Notes: a model not told the origin generated them from the sequence alone. Counted from the first letter of the stretch, positions 32,520 through 43,728 are shown. The stretch is DNA of 64,000 nucleotides from Hemileia vastatrix (GCA_030280995.1 JASXTE010000004.1:14786501-14850500); one strand, 5' to 3'. Made by a program: numbers and translations.

Positions 32520-33040
32520 ATTTTTGAGAAAATGCCCAGCCAATTCTCAGTCACTTCTGAGAAAGTTTTAGGTCATTCTGAGATAATTCTCAATCATTTC
32601 TGAGCCAATTTTTGGTAATTTTTGAGACAATTATCAATAATATCTAAGTAAATCTCAGTAGTCACTGAGACAACTCTCACTCTTTGATTAGAAAATTCTC
32701 AGTAATTGACAGGAAATCTCTTAGTGACTTCTAAGACAATTCTCAGTGATTTCTGAGACAATGCTCATTAATTTCTGAGATAGTTTTCAGTGATTTCTGA
32801 ACCAATACTAAGTCATTTCTTAGCCAATTATCAGTCATAGCTGAGACAATGCTCAGTCATTTCTTAGCCAATTATAAGTAAGTTCTGAGCCAACACTTAG
32901 TTATTTCAAATCCAGCTCTCAGTCAGTGCTGATGCAATGCTCATCCAGTGCTTATCTATTTCTCAGTAATAGCTGATCCAATTCTGAGTGAGTGTTGATC
33001 CCATTATTGGTAATTTCTGATACAATTCACAGTAAGTGAT
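32520..33040. repeat. 22-bp minisatellite with a hairpin in each unit
   Basis: About 23 degenerate units of CTCAGTGATTTCTGAGACAA (22 bp in full). In many units CTCAG pairs with CTGAG six bases later. Units drift in sequence but the period stays near 22. Confidence 0.88.
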
Positions 33041-34973
33041 CATTAAGACTTCAGAAAATCTTTTGGCTCAAGTCTGTAAAGATTAAAAATGGTTCTACTC
33101 AGAGATATTGCAAGATGTCAGTCTGATTTATATCTGAGTTACAACATCAGACTTCCAAGAAAGTACTCCCCTAATATTTTGTGGGGATTACTTCAACTTT
33201 CTTGTTTGCAATTTTCGGTTTTGAAAAAGCACATGAAAATTTTTTTAAAGCAATACATCTCTCAAGGATGAGAGTTATAAAGTGAAAAAATAAAATAAAA
33301 TAATGATTATCAGAAGCCATAAACTTTCAAAAGGAAAAAATAAAATAGGGAAAAAATAATTTTTTTTGAAGGCCACAAATAGGAAATGAAGATCTTTGGG
33401 GGATAGAATACTAATAATGAGATTCATATGATATCATTAATTCCATAGATAATAATTATTCTGAAATCAATCACAATTTTTTGTTTTTGTAATTTTAATC
33501 CAGTTATTGTGAAAATTGAGGTAGGGTATTACATAGAAGTAGTTCAACTTGCTAAAGCAATCAACTATTTGGGAATGGGAAAAATTATCAATTTAAGATA
33601 ATTGCTTATTTATCATGAGGAGAAGGTGAACATCAAGAATGATAGTTTCATTGATATTAAAGACAAATGGGATTTCACCACCTATTAAAATACATGCCGT
33701 AATGAGAAAAAATAAGCCAAATCTTTTTCAGTGCTAGATCAAAAAAAGTTTATACAAGAAACGATAAAAACTTACCAAATAATTAATTAAGTGAGAAAAA
33801 AATTAGAATTCAAGATTTTTTGTCGTTTAAAATGTTTATTAATGTGTGAGATAAAGAAAAAGTGGTGTTTTGAGGAAGGCTTAAGAATAATAATCTGCAA
33901 GGACCTGCTTCAACCACTTTTATAGCCACTTTTTTCAATGTTTGATATATTCATTCACTTTTATTCTAGATCATTGGCTGCCTAAAGTAGAAATTATAAT
34001 GTGCTATATACTACAAAAGCTCTAGATTATTCTTAAAGTCCTAATACATATTTTTGCACATAATATGAATTTTATTTTTAAGATTTAGCATGTTACACAT
34101 TTTCAAAGTTTGAAAATTTTCTGTGAAAAGAAGTAATGGTGATACCTACTTAACCTTCCAAGCATAATTTTAAGTATCTAACCTAATTTTTGTGAATTCA
34201 TCAAAGGTGCTGACTAGACACAATGTGTATGTGCTACAGGACACAAATTCTGTTGGAAAACTAGAGTGAGACTTAGTAAATCTCAGGATAGACTTTCACC
34301 AACTAATGTAATACTACATACAATTCTGTGAATGTGAAGGGACTTTTTAGCAAGTATTTGCCAAACCCCTTAATTTTTCAGATGACTGGATAACTGTCTC
34401 CTTTTAATTACATCAATTTTCTGATAGTCCCCTTACTTCTCTTTTTCCTTTCCTATATCTTATTCCTTGATTAATTATTTTCTCCCATGATTAAGCCATT
34501 CCTTTTCATTTTACTTTTTTAGATTATTATATCTTTCAATTCAGATTTATTCATTTTTAGGTTGGTGAGGGCACTTTTCTGACTCTTTGTTCATTTTTTT
34601 TTGATTATTTTGGTATTTTATCTTGCTAGTTATTTGATCTATTTATCAATGAGTTTTGATGTGTATAATGAAAAGATTTGTTGCAATTTACTCTAGCCTC
34701 TTAAAAAGTACAAAATAATAAAAAGAATTATTATTTATATATTTAAATTATAAGTATTTTCATTAAAAATGATTAGATAAGATGATTAATTTTCAAATTT
34801 AAGAATTACTATTTCTCTATCACCTGTATTCTTGGGCTATTATAATAAATTAAAAAACTGAATATTTTGATTATTTATTTGAACTTAAAAATATAATTTT
34901 TTCAATGAACTACTGAAATAATTTACTTCATATTGGAGTATTTATTATTGTACTTAAAAAAAATTAAACCACC
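33041..34973. other. No supported gene
   Basis: AT-rich DNA up to the target site of the Gypsy element. A short frame at 33089-33271 has no recognised feature. Confidence 0.4.
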
Positions 34974-34978
34974 TTTTG

Positions 34979-35794
34979 TGTCAGCCAGGCTACTAGACTT
35001 ACCCAGTGAAATAATTAATTATTTACGGGATGAAGCCGCACCCTATCATTTTTAATTATCATTTAATTATCATTTAGTTACATTAAAATTAGTTATAATA
35101 AATTAACTAATTACAAAATGTTAAAATTAAATTAATTAATTAAATAAATAATTAAAATTAAAATTATAATTTTGTCCCTTATATTTTTCTCTAACACCGT
35201 GCTCATTTGACAGGTTGGGAAAATTTTATATTAAGAAATAAATACAATGACAAAATAAGATTTAAATATTCAAATAATATTAAAAATATACAAAAAAATC
35301 AAATTTCTTATTTAGAATTGACTATTACAGTAAATATTAAAAATATTGATGTATTTCTGACATACTCTGTAAATACATCTTTTTTGACGCCTTCTTTTTA
35401 GAATAACTTTATTATTTGAAATAATTTTCTGGAATGTTCTTTTTCTCTCTCTTTTCCTACTGTTTTTAGAATTTGATTTCCGTGCTTTGTCTCTCCTTTG
35501 CCTATAAAAGGCCTCTCTTTTTGTTGTCTTTTGATCATTCTATTTTACCAACTCATTTTATTACAACAATAACCAACTAAACACTTATTCTTATATTCTA
35601 TATTATTAGTATTTACAATAGCGTAATTCTAATTTATAATTTATATTAATATTTTAATCCTACCTCTTTTATTGAGTAAAAAATTCATCTTGGAATTAAG
35701 AAATACGTACAAATTTGTTGAGAACCCATTTAAGCCTTTTAAATCCTCGTAGAACTACGTACCAAATCTTCTAGACTAAAAGTATACCTTGACA
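34979..35794 (+). repeat. Left LTR of the intact Gypsy element
   Basis: 816 bp, TG..CA ends. TATA box TATAAAAG at 35513-35520. The 64-codon frame inside is repeated in the other LTR and is not a gene. Confidence 0.95.
35513..35520 (+). promoter_or_regulatory. TATA box in left LTR
   Basis: TATAAAAG in CCTATAAAAGGCC. The likely promoter of the element; the same motif is at 43432-43439 in the right LTR. Confidence 0.7.
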
Positions 35795-35795
35795 A

Positions 35796-35990
35796 TTGGG
35801 AGCCTTTCCGAAATATCAACGGCGCAACGATACTTGAGGCGTAATCGAGAGGACCATCGGCGTAGAAGCACCTGTAAAGGACGAGTGGAGGCAAGAAAAC
35901 GACGAACGTCATACGTCACGTGATAAAAGTTTTTGCTGCGAACGGGAATCGAACCGCGCTCCAAAACTTAAGTTCATATACTGACTAAAG
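35796..35990 (-). other. CpG-rich leader patch with tRNA-like B-box
   Basis: This ~190-bp block just after the left LTR is far richer in GC and CpG than its surroundings. On the minus strand it contains GGTTCGATTCC (about 35946-35956), a perfect Pol III B-box, with an A-box-like TTAGTCAGTA about 25-35 bp upstream. No acceptor or T-stem pairing can be made, so it is not called as a tRNA. Confidence 0.5.
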
Positions 35991-36254
35991 ATCGTATATA
36001 TTGTGGTAATTATTGTAATTACTATTTGTGGGTTACTCTTCACTCTTCATTTGCTACGTATTTCCTTTTACTCAGCACTCTGTAAGTGGCATTAATTTGC
36101 TCATTTTGCAGGGGGAGGTGTCTGGTAATTGGAATTTAATTTTATTATTATATTTTTTTTTATTTTTCCTGGTTGACCATAATAGAGCAATAACTGTTCT
36201 TAGTCCCAGAGGTAATAAAATAATTATATTTTAATATTAATTATTATCATTTTT

Positions 36255-36740
36255 CAGTTGACAATTGTCCTGATTGATTTGAATTTAAATTGTTCCAGTT
36301 GACAAACTGTCCTGACAATAAAATATTTTATTAAATAAAATAATTATTATAATTTTTCAGTTGACATTTGTCCTGATTAATTAATTGTTCCAGTTGACAA
36401 ATTGTCCTGACAATTATATTTTTTTAATAAATAATTAACATTTCATTACTTCAGTTGACTTTGAGTCCTGGTAATCCAATAAATCTTTTTAAGTAATAAA
36501 ATTCATATTTAAATTACTTCAGTTGACATTAAGTCCTGGTAATTAATCAGTTAAAATAATTTTTATTAATAAAGATTCATATTTGATTATTTCAGTTGAC
36601 AATAAATCCTGGTAATAAATTAGTTGATTTAAATCCTGAAAATAAAAATTAATAGAAATTCTAATTTATTTCTACAGTTGATTGCATTATCCTGGTTTTA
36701 AATTTTTTTTATTAATTTTATTTAAGTTGATTTTTATCCT
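36255..36740 (+). repeat. Ten spaced ~20-bp motifs in the Gypsy 5' leader
   Basis: Units like CAGTTGACAATTGTCCTGAT start at 36255, 36296, 36358, 36391, 36452, 36520, 36593, 36621, 36675 and 36724. The invariant part is AGTTGA..then TCCTG/TCCT; spacers are AT-rich and of unequal length. They lie between LTR and gag. Confidence 0.85.
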
Positions 36741-36848
36741 AAAAAGATTTTTTTTTATTTATTTTTATTTTATTTCTGTTAAATAAAAATTAAAAATAAA
36801 AGACTAATTAATTTTGTCTCTTTTCCTTCATTTCAGTAGAATCTTAAA

Positions 36849-39800
36849 ATGACTGATCAAAGTGGTTTTACTGCACGTGAAGAAGAACTAGACTTAATTG
36901 ATTATGATGAGCCTACTTCTGTAAGTTCTCCTTTAACAAGAAGAATTTCTCACACTAATAAATCCTTGCCCCAAACAGGATGTGGAAATGGAAGAAGTAG
37001 AAATCCTAGTGGACAATACTCAGGATCAGAAACCCAAGAAAACCCCACCAGAAGAGCTTCCAAGAGGCTTCAAAATAAAAAAGATGCCGTTGTCCCAGCA
37101 GATAAAGAATCTGTCAACCCACATAAAGGAGTTAAAGACAGACAGCTTAAAACTAAAGGTAAGGGTAGATGCCTTGGAAGAAAGGGAGAAAAGAATAAAT
37201 ACTTCTCTCCAAGAGAAAAGGAAACCTCTTCCTCCCAGGGATCAACAACAATTGGCTCCCCAATCCCAAGAGATGGTGGAAGTGTCCAAGTGGCAGTGGG
37301 ACTGGCTGAACACACAGTGGGACTACTTAGCTCAAAATCAGCATCAATTACCTCAGGTAGGTCCATCAAGGCCCACCCAGGCAAACCCCACTCCTCCCCA
37401 CCCTTATCAAGGAGGCAGAAGAAGAAGGAAGCCCAATATGGTGATACCCAGCAAACCCTGGTACGTCCCTCTATTGATTCCCAAGTGCCTTTTCTTGTGG
37501 CTGACTCTGTTCCTTCAGGTAAATCTGGAAGGCAGGATGAAACCTTGAGACCTATAGAGGCTGGGAATAGTAGACAGTTATCTCATGTATCCAATCCATT
37601 ACTTTTAATTGCTACCTCAATGATTAATCCTGATATGGCTGTGATTGATGAAACTCTTGACCCTGAGTTCTATGAGAGTCTGGAAAGTTACTCAGTTTCC
37701 TTATTGAGAAACACTCCAGATGTAGCAAGAATTAATGATGAGCACTTGAGAGATATTATTGCCAAGCAAAATCATATAATGAACAATATGCAATTGACTC
37801 AGAGATATAATAGTTTGTTAACTGATCAGGGCTATCAAGCATTAAAAAGTGAAGCACAGAGAGTCTCTGATGAATTGTCTCATTACAAAGCAACCCATGA
37901 AAAGAAAATTGCTTTATGGCAAAATATAAAGAATGATTTGTCTAAATTAAAAGATACTGTATCTGCCTGTTGCCAGGAGGTGGAGATAGATAAGATAAAT
38001 CTGAAAAGATTGAGTGACCATTTGTCATCTTTTCAACATAAAAATCAATTATCTTTTGCAACTGTCAATGAAAGTTTATCTAGTCTTCCAAGAATGAAAA
38101 CAAGACTAACAACCATTGAAGAAACATTGAACTCATTGTTAAATGACCAAAAATATTCTGACAATTCTGTGAAGGAACATATAGTGCAGGATTCTCAACC
38201 AGTACCTGTGGCTAGTTCATCTAAAATAAAAATTGATCCAGAAATACCTGTTGATAACACTGAGTTTCCATCAAAAACTGATGATGCACCAGGATCTGCA
38301 ACAGAAGGATTAAACAATGAGATTTCAGCACAATTAGAGAAATTACAGCTGCTTCTTACTCAGAAACAAGCTAGTACTAAGGAGACTCCTTCAAATCAAA
38401 AGAATTGGCCAAAACTTGACCAGTACCCAACATTTGATGGTGATTCTTCCTCTGATTGGCAACAATTTATTTGCAGAATTGATAATTTAAAAAATTCTTA
38501 CAAACTCCCAGATGAGGAAATTGTGTCCAAATTAATTTCTTTGTTAACTAATGTTTCCCTGATGTGGTATGAATCTGTTCTCCTGGATGGGAATGACTAT
38601 TCATGGGAGGATTGGAAGAAATTAATTAAAGCACAATTTGGTGGCTCCAAGTTCAGAATGGCTCAACAAAGGCAGTATGAGGAAACTAGATATAGCTCTT
38701 CTACTGATAAACCTATTGAGTTTTTAATGAAACTTGTAAAAATCTTAAGGGCAATTGACCCAAATATGGAGTTTGATTTATGGAAGGACAGGATCCTCTA
38801 TAAATTACCAATGTCTCTGAGAGATTTGATTGTGGCTAGGACTGAGTTCTCCAAAGAACCCTCTTCTTTCATTAATACTTGCAATGAGATACTTCTAAAC
38901 AATAAGTATGATGCAAGAAGATTCATTCCTAGGACCCCTTTGGAGAAACCCTCCACTTACCAACAAAAACCTCTGGAAAAGGTTGGTAAACCTTCTGCCC
39001 CTGTTGCACCAAAGAAGTATGCAACAAACACTTGCTTCAAGTGCAACAAGCCTTGGCAGAAAGGCCATGTTTGTGACAAGAAGATAAATCTTGTGGAACA
39101 AACAGAGGAGCATGCTGATGACACAGTGGCACTGGATGATACATCAAGTGATTGTGCCAGCAATATTTCATATGAATCTCAACAAGAAATCTTGATGCTG
39201 GAAGAAGATATTCATTATTTAAATACTATTGACGTTGATAATAATGATTTATCTACAGTTGAGGATGCTGAGATCATAAAGAACATTGAGGATAACTCAA
39301 TTGTTATTGCCCCTCTTAAGGCACCAGTCTTGATTAATGGAACCAGCATTGAAGTTGTTCTGGATTCTGGAGCTGGAGGAAGTGTAGTATCTGAAAAAGC
39401 ACTTGCCTCAGTAGATCAAGACTATAAATCTAAACTGTTGCCTATCATTTCTGAAAATTGGAGAGGGTATGGCTCTGTTTTGTTCCCCATTGGTAAATAC
39501 AAAGCCACAGTGTTTTTTAGATATAACCATGGTTTTGTAAGAGCTATTTGTGATTTTGTTGTCATGAAAAATGATAACTTGAGCAATTGGTTTATTGTAG
39601 GGAATGATATTTTAACCAAGTATGGCATAAAATTGGATCCTTCAAACCAATGTTTCACAATGGGGTTGAATGGGAAGAGAAAATTTAAAATTTCCTCCCC
39701 TAAAAAATTATTAAAACCAGAATTGAACACATGTAATTCTGTGGTTCAATATAAAGGAAGATCTACAAAGGAAATGCATGCCCTTATGTCTGAAATTGAC

Positions 39801-42800
39801 AATGCCTCTTTTGGAGAACAACTTTCTGGTGAGGATAAAGATTCCATCATTGACTTGATAAAATCTTTTCCCATGGCCTTTGCTCATGGGTCACATGAAC
39901 TGGGATTAGTTAAAGAGAAAATGAAACTTTCATTGTCTTGCCCATTAACTGATATACCACCTAGTTTAAAGAAGAAGCCTTATCCTGCTTCTCCCACAAA
40001 GAGAAAAGATATTGAGGATAATATCTCTACCCTTTTGAAAATGAATATTATTGAAAAGGTAGTTGAAACACCTAAATATTGTGTTATCTCACCTGTCCTA
40101 ATTTCTTATGAGAAAGATAAAGCCAGGTTATGTGGTGATTATAGAGCACTAAATACTTATACTGTTGATGATATCTATCCTTTACCTAGAATCAGCTCTA
40201 TACATGCTACTTTACAGGGTGCTAAATATATCAGCTGTTTGGATGGGAATAAGGGATATCACCAGGTGCCTGTTGAGAAGAACTCTCAGAACTTTCTGAT
40301 GATTGCCACTCATATGGGTATTTATAAGTATATTAGGATGCCATTTGGCCCTAAAAATGCCCCTTCTGTTTTCCAAAAAGTAATGGATAACACATTCCAT
40401 CAAGAGATAATTGAAGGTTGGCTGATGGTTTATATTGATGATATCATTATATTCTCAAAAACATTTGAGGACCATCTTAAACACCTGTGTAAATTATTCC
40501 AGAAAATGGACGAAATAAATATGACACTTGCTTTGAAGAAATGTAAATTTGGTTTCCATTCTTTAAAAGTTCTTGGCCATGTTGTTTCAGGCTTACAGAT
40601 ATGTGTTGACCAGAACAAAGTGGCATCCATACAACAGGTGAAAGCTCCTACAACAGTAAGAGAGCTCCAAAGTTTTTTGGGAATGTGTGGATACTATAGA
40701 CAGTATATTAAAAATTACCAAGTCATAGCTTTACCCCTTACCCAATTAACTACAAAGGATGTTGCTTTTGTCTGGAATAGTGAAAGACAAAGAGCCTTTG
40801 ACACTATGAAACACTGTTTGATGTCAGCACCAATTCTTGCTTTACCTGACTTTGATCAACCATTTGTTTTGTACACTGATGCCAGTTTCATTGGTCTTGG
40901 TGCTGCCCTCCATCAAAAACAAGTGATAAATGATAAAGTTTCAGAAGTAGTAATTTGTTATATTTCAAGAACCTTGAGAAATAGTGAATTGAAATATGGT
41001 GCTACTCAATTAGAGTGTTTAGCTGTAGTATGGGCTCTAGAAAAGCTCCATTATTACCTAGATGACCAGAAATTTGAACTTGTCACTGACTGCAGTGCAG
41101 TTAAATCCCTTTTAAACTTGAAAACACCTAATAGACATATGTTTAGATGGCAGCTGGCTGTTCAAGAGTACAGAGGGAGAATGACAATTATTCACAGAGC
41201 TGGTATTGGTCACTCAAATGTGGATATGTTATCAAGGTTACCCTTACCAAATGATGACTCAAATCCTGCATATGATCCTGAGGATGAAATTATCCATATC
41301 CATGGGATATATGTGGTTGATATGGAGGAAGAGCTATTACAGCTTATTCTGGAATCATATGATAGGGACACTGACTTGAAAAAGTTATGCACCATATTAA
41401 ATGATCCAAAGAATGCTTCAATACAAGCATTAATTAAAACCCTTCCACCAAAGTACCAAAAGGGTTTGGAAAAAGGAAAATTTTCAATTGATGAAGGATA
41501 TCTATATTATAGGAGGAAGTTGAGTAATTTTATTGTTATTCCTCCTTCTATGAAAGAAATCATCTTGAAAATTTGTCATGATGACATATTGGCTGGACAT
41601 TTTGATCTTGACAAAACAATGATCAGAATTAAGAACACTGCTTGGTGGGCTAATATGTCTGAAGACACAAAATTATATGTTGAATCCTGTGATTCATGCC
41701 AAAAATCAAAAAGATTAACTGGTAAAAGAGCAGGATTAATGCAACATATTGAACCTCCTGATGCCCCATGGCAAATAATAAACATGGATTTTGTAACAGG
41801 ATTACCTATTGCTGGTAAAGACAGTTATAACTCTTGTTGGGTTATTGTGGACAGATTCACAAAAATGTGTAAATTTATCCCTACCCACAAGGATGTTTCC
41901 ACTAAAGAATTAGCTTTCTTATGGTGGTCTCATATGTTTAATACTGCTGGTTTTCCTAAAGCCATAATCTCTGACAGGGACCCTAAATTTACTTCTGAAT
42001 TCTGGATGTCTCTGATGGATGTTTGTGGTTGTGATCTGAAACTTTCTACTGCCCATCACCCTCAGACTGATGGTTTAGCTGAAAGAATGATTCAGACTTT
42101 AGAGGACATGATAAGAAGATATTGTGCTTTTGGCCTTGAGTATAAAGATAATGACAGATTCACTCATGATTGGGTTACCTTACTTCCTGGGTTAGAATTT
42201 GCTTATAATAGCACTGTTCATTCTGTTACTCAAAGAAAGCCTTTTGAGCTCTGGCTTGGATATGTTCCTAATACTCCTGCCCAAATTCTCAATAACAAAA
42301 TACCTAAATTGGATATACATCCTGGTGTAAAATCTTTTCTCCAAATGCAACAACTATGTAGAAATCATGCTCAAAAATGTATTGAAAAATCATTTGAATA
42401 TGAGAAGAAAAGATGGGACAAATCCCATAAAGAACACACTTTTAAAAAGGGTGATGAAGTGTTGATTTCTACAGTCCACTTCAATTTACAAGGTAATAAC
42501 AAATTAAAAGATCCATTTGTTGGTCCTTTTGTTGTAAGAAGAATGATTGGAGATAATGCAGTTGAAGTTATTCTGTATTCCCCATATGACAGAAAACATC
42601 CTGTTTTTCCAATATCTCTTTTGAAACCTTACACATCCAATAGTGATTTATTTCCAAGAAGGAGGGGTAGACCAAAGAAAACCCCAAATGAAATCACTGA
42701 GACAGCAGAAATTGAAAAAATTTTAAATGACAGAATAGTCACTGCTGAGAAAGGTACAGAATACTTATTGAGATTCAAGAATAAATCATCTGAATATGAT

Positions 42801-42872
42801 TCTTGGATACCTGGGAAGGAGATATCTAATCTTCCTACTCTACTAAAAAAGTATAAAAAGAAAAAATCATAG
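36849..42872 (+). CDS. Ty3/Gypsy gag-pol polyprotein (2007 codons, chromovirus)
   Basis: Single open frame from the ATG at 36849. In order: disordered N-terminus; coiled coil (about 280-440); gag core (520-690, WPKLDQYPTFDG..); zinc knuckle C729-x2-C732..W736..GH740-x-C742; protease DSGA at 839-842; reverse transcriptase with YIDD at 1195-1198; RNase H Asp1344; integrase zinc finger H1577..C1614-x2-C1617; integrase D1647, D1709, E1745 (DDX35E); an AT-hook-like RRGRPKK at 1938-1944; and a C-terminal chromodomain (EIEKILNDRI.., DSWIPGKEISN). All catalytic residues seen are present, so the element may be active. The first ~200 codons may instead be spliced: GTAAGT at 36921, CTAAT, and CAG at 36978 lead into a +1 frame with coiled-coil character. 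Confidence 0.95.
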   Translation: MTDQSGFTAREEELDLIDYDEPTSVSSPLTRRISHTNKSLPQTGCGNGRSRNPSGQYSGSETQENPTRRASKRLQNKKDAVVPADKESVNPHKGVKDRQLKTKGKGRCLGRKGEKNKYFSPREKETSSSQGSTTIGSPIPRDGGSVQVAVGLAEHTVGLLSSKSASITSGRSIKAHPGKPHSSPPLSRRQKKKEAQYGDTQQTLVRPSIDSQVPFLVADSVPSGKSGRQDETLRPIEAGNSRQLSHVSNPLLLIATSMINPDMAVIDETLDPEFYESLESYSVSLLRNTPDVARINDEHLRDIIAKQNHIMNNMQLTQRYNSLLTDQGYQALKSEAQRVSDELSHYKATHEKKIALWQNIKNDLSKLKDTVSACCQEVEIDKINLKRLSDHLSSFQHKNQLSFATVNESLSSLPRMKTRLTTIEETLNSLLNDQKYSDNSVKEHIVQDSQPVPVASSSKIKIDPEIPVDNTEFPSKTDDAPGSATEGLNNEISAQLEKLQLLLTQKQASTKETPSNQKNWPKLDQYPTFDGDSSSDWQQFICRIDNLKNSYKLPDEEIVSKLISLLTNVSLMWYESVLLDGNDYSWEDWKKLIKAQFGGSKFRMAQQRQYEETRYSSSTDKPIEFLMKLVKILRAIDPNMEFDLWKDRILYKLPMSLRDLIVARTEFSKEPSSFINTCNEILLNNKYDARRFIPRTPLEKPSTYQQKPLEKVGKPSAPVAPKKYATNTCFKCNKPWQKGHVCDKKINLVEQTEEHADDTVALDDTSSDCASNISYESQQEILMLEEDIHYLNTIDVDNNDLSTVEDAEIIKNIEDNSIVIAPLKAPVLINGTSIEVVLDSGAGGSVVSEKALASVDQDYKSKLLPIISENWRGYGSVLFPIGKYKATVFFRYNHGFVRAICDFVVMKNDNLSNWFIVGNDILTKYGIKLDPSNQCFTMGLNGKRKFKISSPKKLLKPELNTCNSVVQYKGRSTKEMHALMSEIDNASFGEQLSGEDKDSIIDLIKSFPMAFAHGSHELGLVKEKMKLSLSCPLTDIPPSLKKKPYPASPTKRKDIEDNISTLLKMNIIEKVVETPKYCVISPVLISYEKDKARLCGDYRALNTYTVDDIYPLPRISSIHATLQGAKYISCLDGNKGYHQVPVEKNSQNFLMIATHMGIYKYIRMPFGPKNAPSVFQKVMDNTFHQEIIEGWLMVYIDDIIIFSKTFEDHLKHLCKLFQKMDEINMTLALKKCKFGFHSLKVLGHVVSGLQICVDQNKVASIQQVKAPTTVRELQSFLGMCGYYRQYIKNYQVIALPLTQLTTKDVAFVWNSERQRAFDTMKHCLMSAPILALPDFDQPFVLYTDASFIGLGAALHQKQVINDKVSEVVICYISRTLRNSELKYGATQLECLAVVWALEKLHYYLDDQKFELVTDCSAVKSLLNLKTPNRHMFRWQLAVQEYRGRMTIIHRAGIGHSNVDMLSRLPLPNDDSNPAYDPEDEIIHIHGIYVVDMEEELLQLILESYDRDTDLKKLCTILNDPKNASIQALIKTLPPKYQKGLEKGKFSIDEGYLYYRRKLSNFIVIPPSMKEIILKICHDDILAGHFDLDKTMIRIKNTAWWANMSEDTKLYVESCDSCQKSKRLTGKRAGLMQHIEPPDAPWQIINMDFVTGLPIAGKDSYNSCWVIVDRFTKMCKFIPTHKDVSTKELAFLWWSHMFNTAGFPKAIISDRDPKFTSEFWMSLMDVCGCDLKLSTAHHPQTDGLAERMIQTLEDMIRRYCAFGLEYKDNDRFTHDWVTLLPGLEFAYNSTVHSVTQRKPFELWLGYVPNTPAQILNNKIPKLDIHPGVKSFLQMQQLCRNHAQKCIEKSFEYEKKRWDKSHKEHTFKKGDEVLISTVHFNLQGNNKLKDPFVGPFVVRRMIGDNAVEVILYSPYDRKHPVFPISLLKPYTSNSDLFPRRRGRPKKTPNEITETAEIEKILNDRIVTAEKGTEYLLRFKNKSSEYDSWIPGKEISNLPTLLKKYKKKKS
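36921..36978 (+). other. Candidate 58-nt intron in the gag N-terminus
   Basis: Donor GTAAGT, branch-like CACTAAT and acceptor AACAG. Splicing joins ..YDEPTS to DVEMEEVEILVDN in the +1 frame, which stays open for over 180 codons. A second candidate (37357-37451, CAG/GTAGGT..CCCAG) would return to the long frame at QTLVRPSIDS. The two lengths sum to 153, a multiple of three. Confidence 0.5.
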
Positions 42873-42907
42873 CATTTTTTTTTATTGTTTTTTTTAGAGT
42901 GAGGGAG

Positions 42908-43723
42908 TGTCAGCCAGGCTACTAGACTTACCCAGTGAAATAATTAATTATTTACGGGATGAAGCCGCACCCTATCATTTTTAATTATCATTTAATTATC
43001 ATTTAGTTACATTAAAATTAGTTATAATAAATTAACTAATTACAAAATGTTAAAATTAAATTAATTAATTAAATAAATAATTAAAATTAAAATTATAATT
43101 TTGTCCCTTATATTTTTCTCTAACACCGTGCTCATTTGACAGGTTGGGAAAATTTTATATTAAGAAATAAATACAATGACAAAATAAGATTTAAATATTC
43201 AAATAATATTAAAAATATACAAAAAAATCAAATTTCTTATTTAGAATTGACTATTACAGTAAATATTAAAAATATTGATGTATTTCTGACATACTCTGTA
43301 AATACATCTTTTTTGACGCCTTCTTTTTAAAATAACTTTATTATTTGAAATAATTTTCTGGAATGTTCTTTTTCTCTCTCTTTTCCTACTGTTTTTAGAA
43401 TTTGATTTCTGTGCTTTGTCTCTCCTTTGCCTATAAAAGGCCTCTCTTTTTGTTGTCTTTTGATCATTCTATTTTACCAACTCATTTTATTACAACAATA
43501 ACCAACTAAACACTTATTCTTATATTCTATATTATTAGTATTTACAATAGCGTAATTCTGATTTATAATTTATATTAATATTTTAATCCTACCTCTTTTA
43601 TTGAGTAAAAAATTCATCTTGGAATTAAGAAATATGTACAAATTTGTTGAGAACCCATTTAAGCCTTTTAAATCCTCGTAGAACTACATACCAAATCTTC
43701 TAGACTAAAAGTATACCTTGACA
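42908..43723 (+). repeat. Right LTR of the intact Gypsy element
   Basis: 816 bp. It differs from the left LTR at five sites, all transitions; three of them are CpG in the left copy and TpG or CpA in this one. Confidence 0.95.
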
Positions 43724-43728
43724 TTTTG

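Larger units (their letters stand above)
34979..43723 (+). mobile_element. Full-length Ty3/Gypsy chromovirus, 8745 bp
   Basis: Two 816-bp LTRs begin TGTCAGCCAGGC and end CTTGACA. They enclose an open gag-pol frame. A perfect 5-bp target duplication TTTTG flanks it (34974-34978 and 43724-43728). Only five LTR differences were seen by eye (about 0.6%), so the insertion is young. A polypurine stretch (AGAGTGAGGGAG, about 42896-42907) precedes the right LTR. A possible primer-binding site TGGGAGCC lies two bases after the left LTR. Confidence 0.95.

Noticed and set aside
35207..35401. 64-codon open frame, repeated at 43136-43330
   Set aside because: It lies inside both LTRs, has no domain, and is identical only because the LTRs are nearly identical.
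35925..35990. Possible tRNA gene on the minus strand
   Set aside because: Only a B-box is perfect. The T-stem pairs at two positions and no 5' acceptor half is present.
37070..37384. 104-codon minus-strand frame in the gag N-terminus
   Set aside because: Antisense shadow; the plus-strand frames with splice signals explain this region better.
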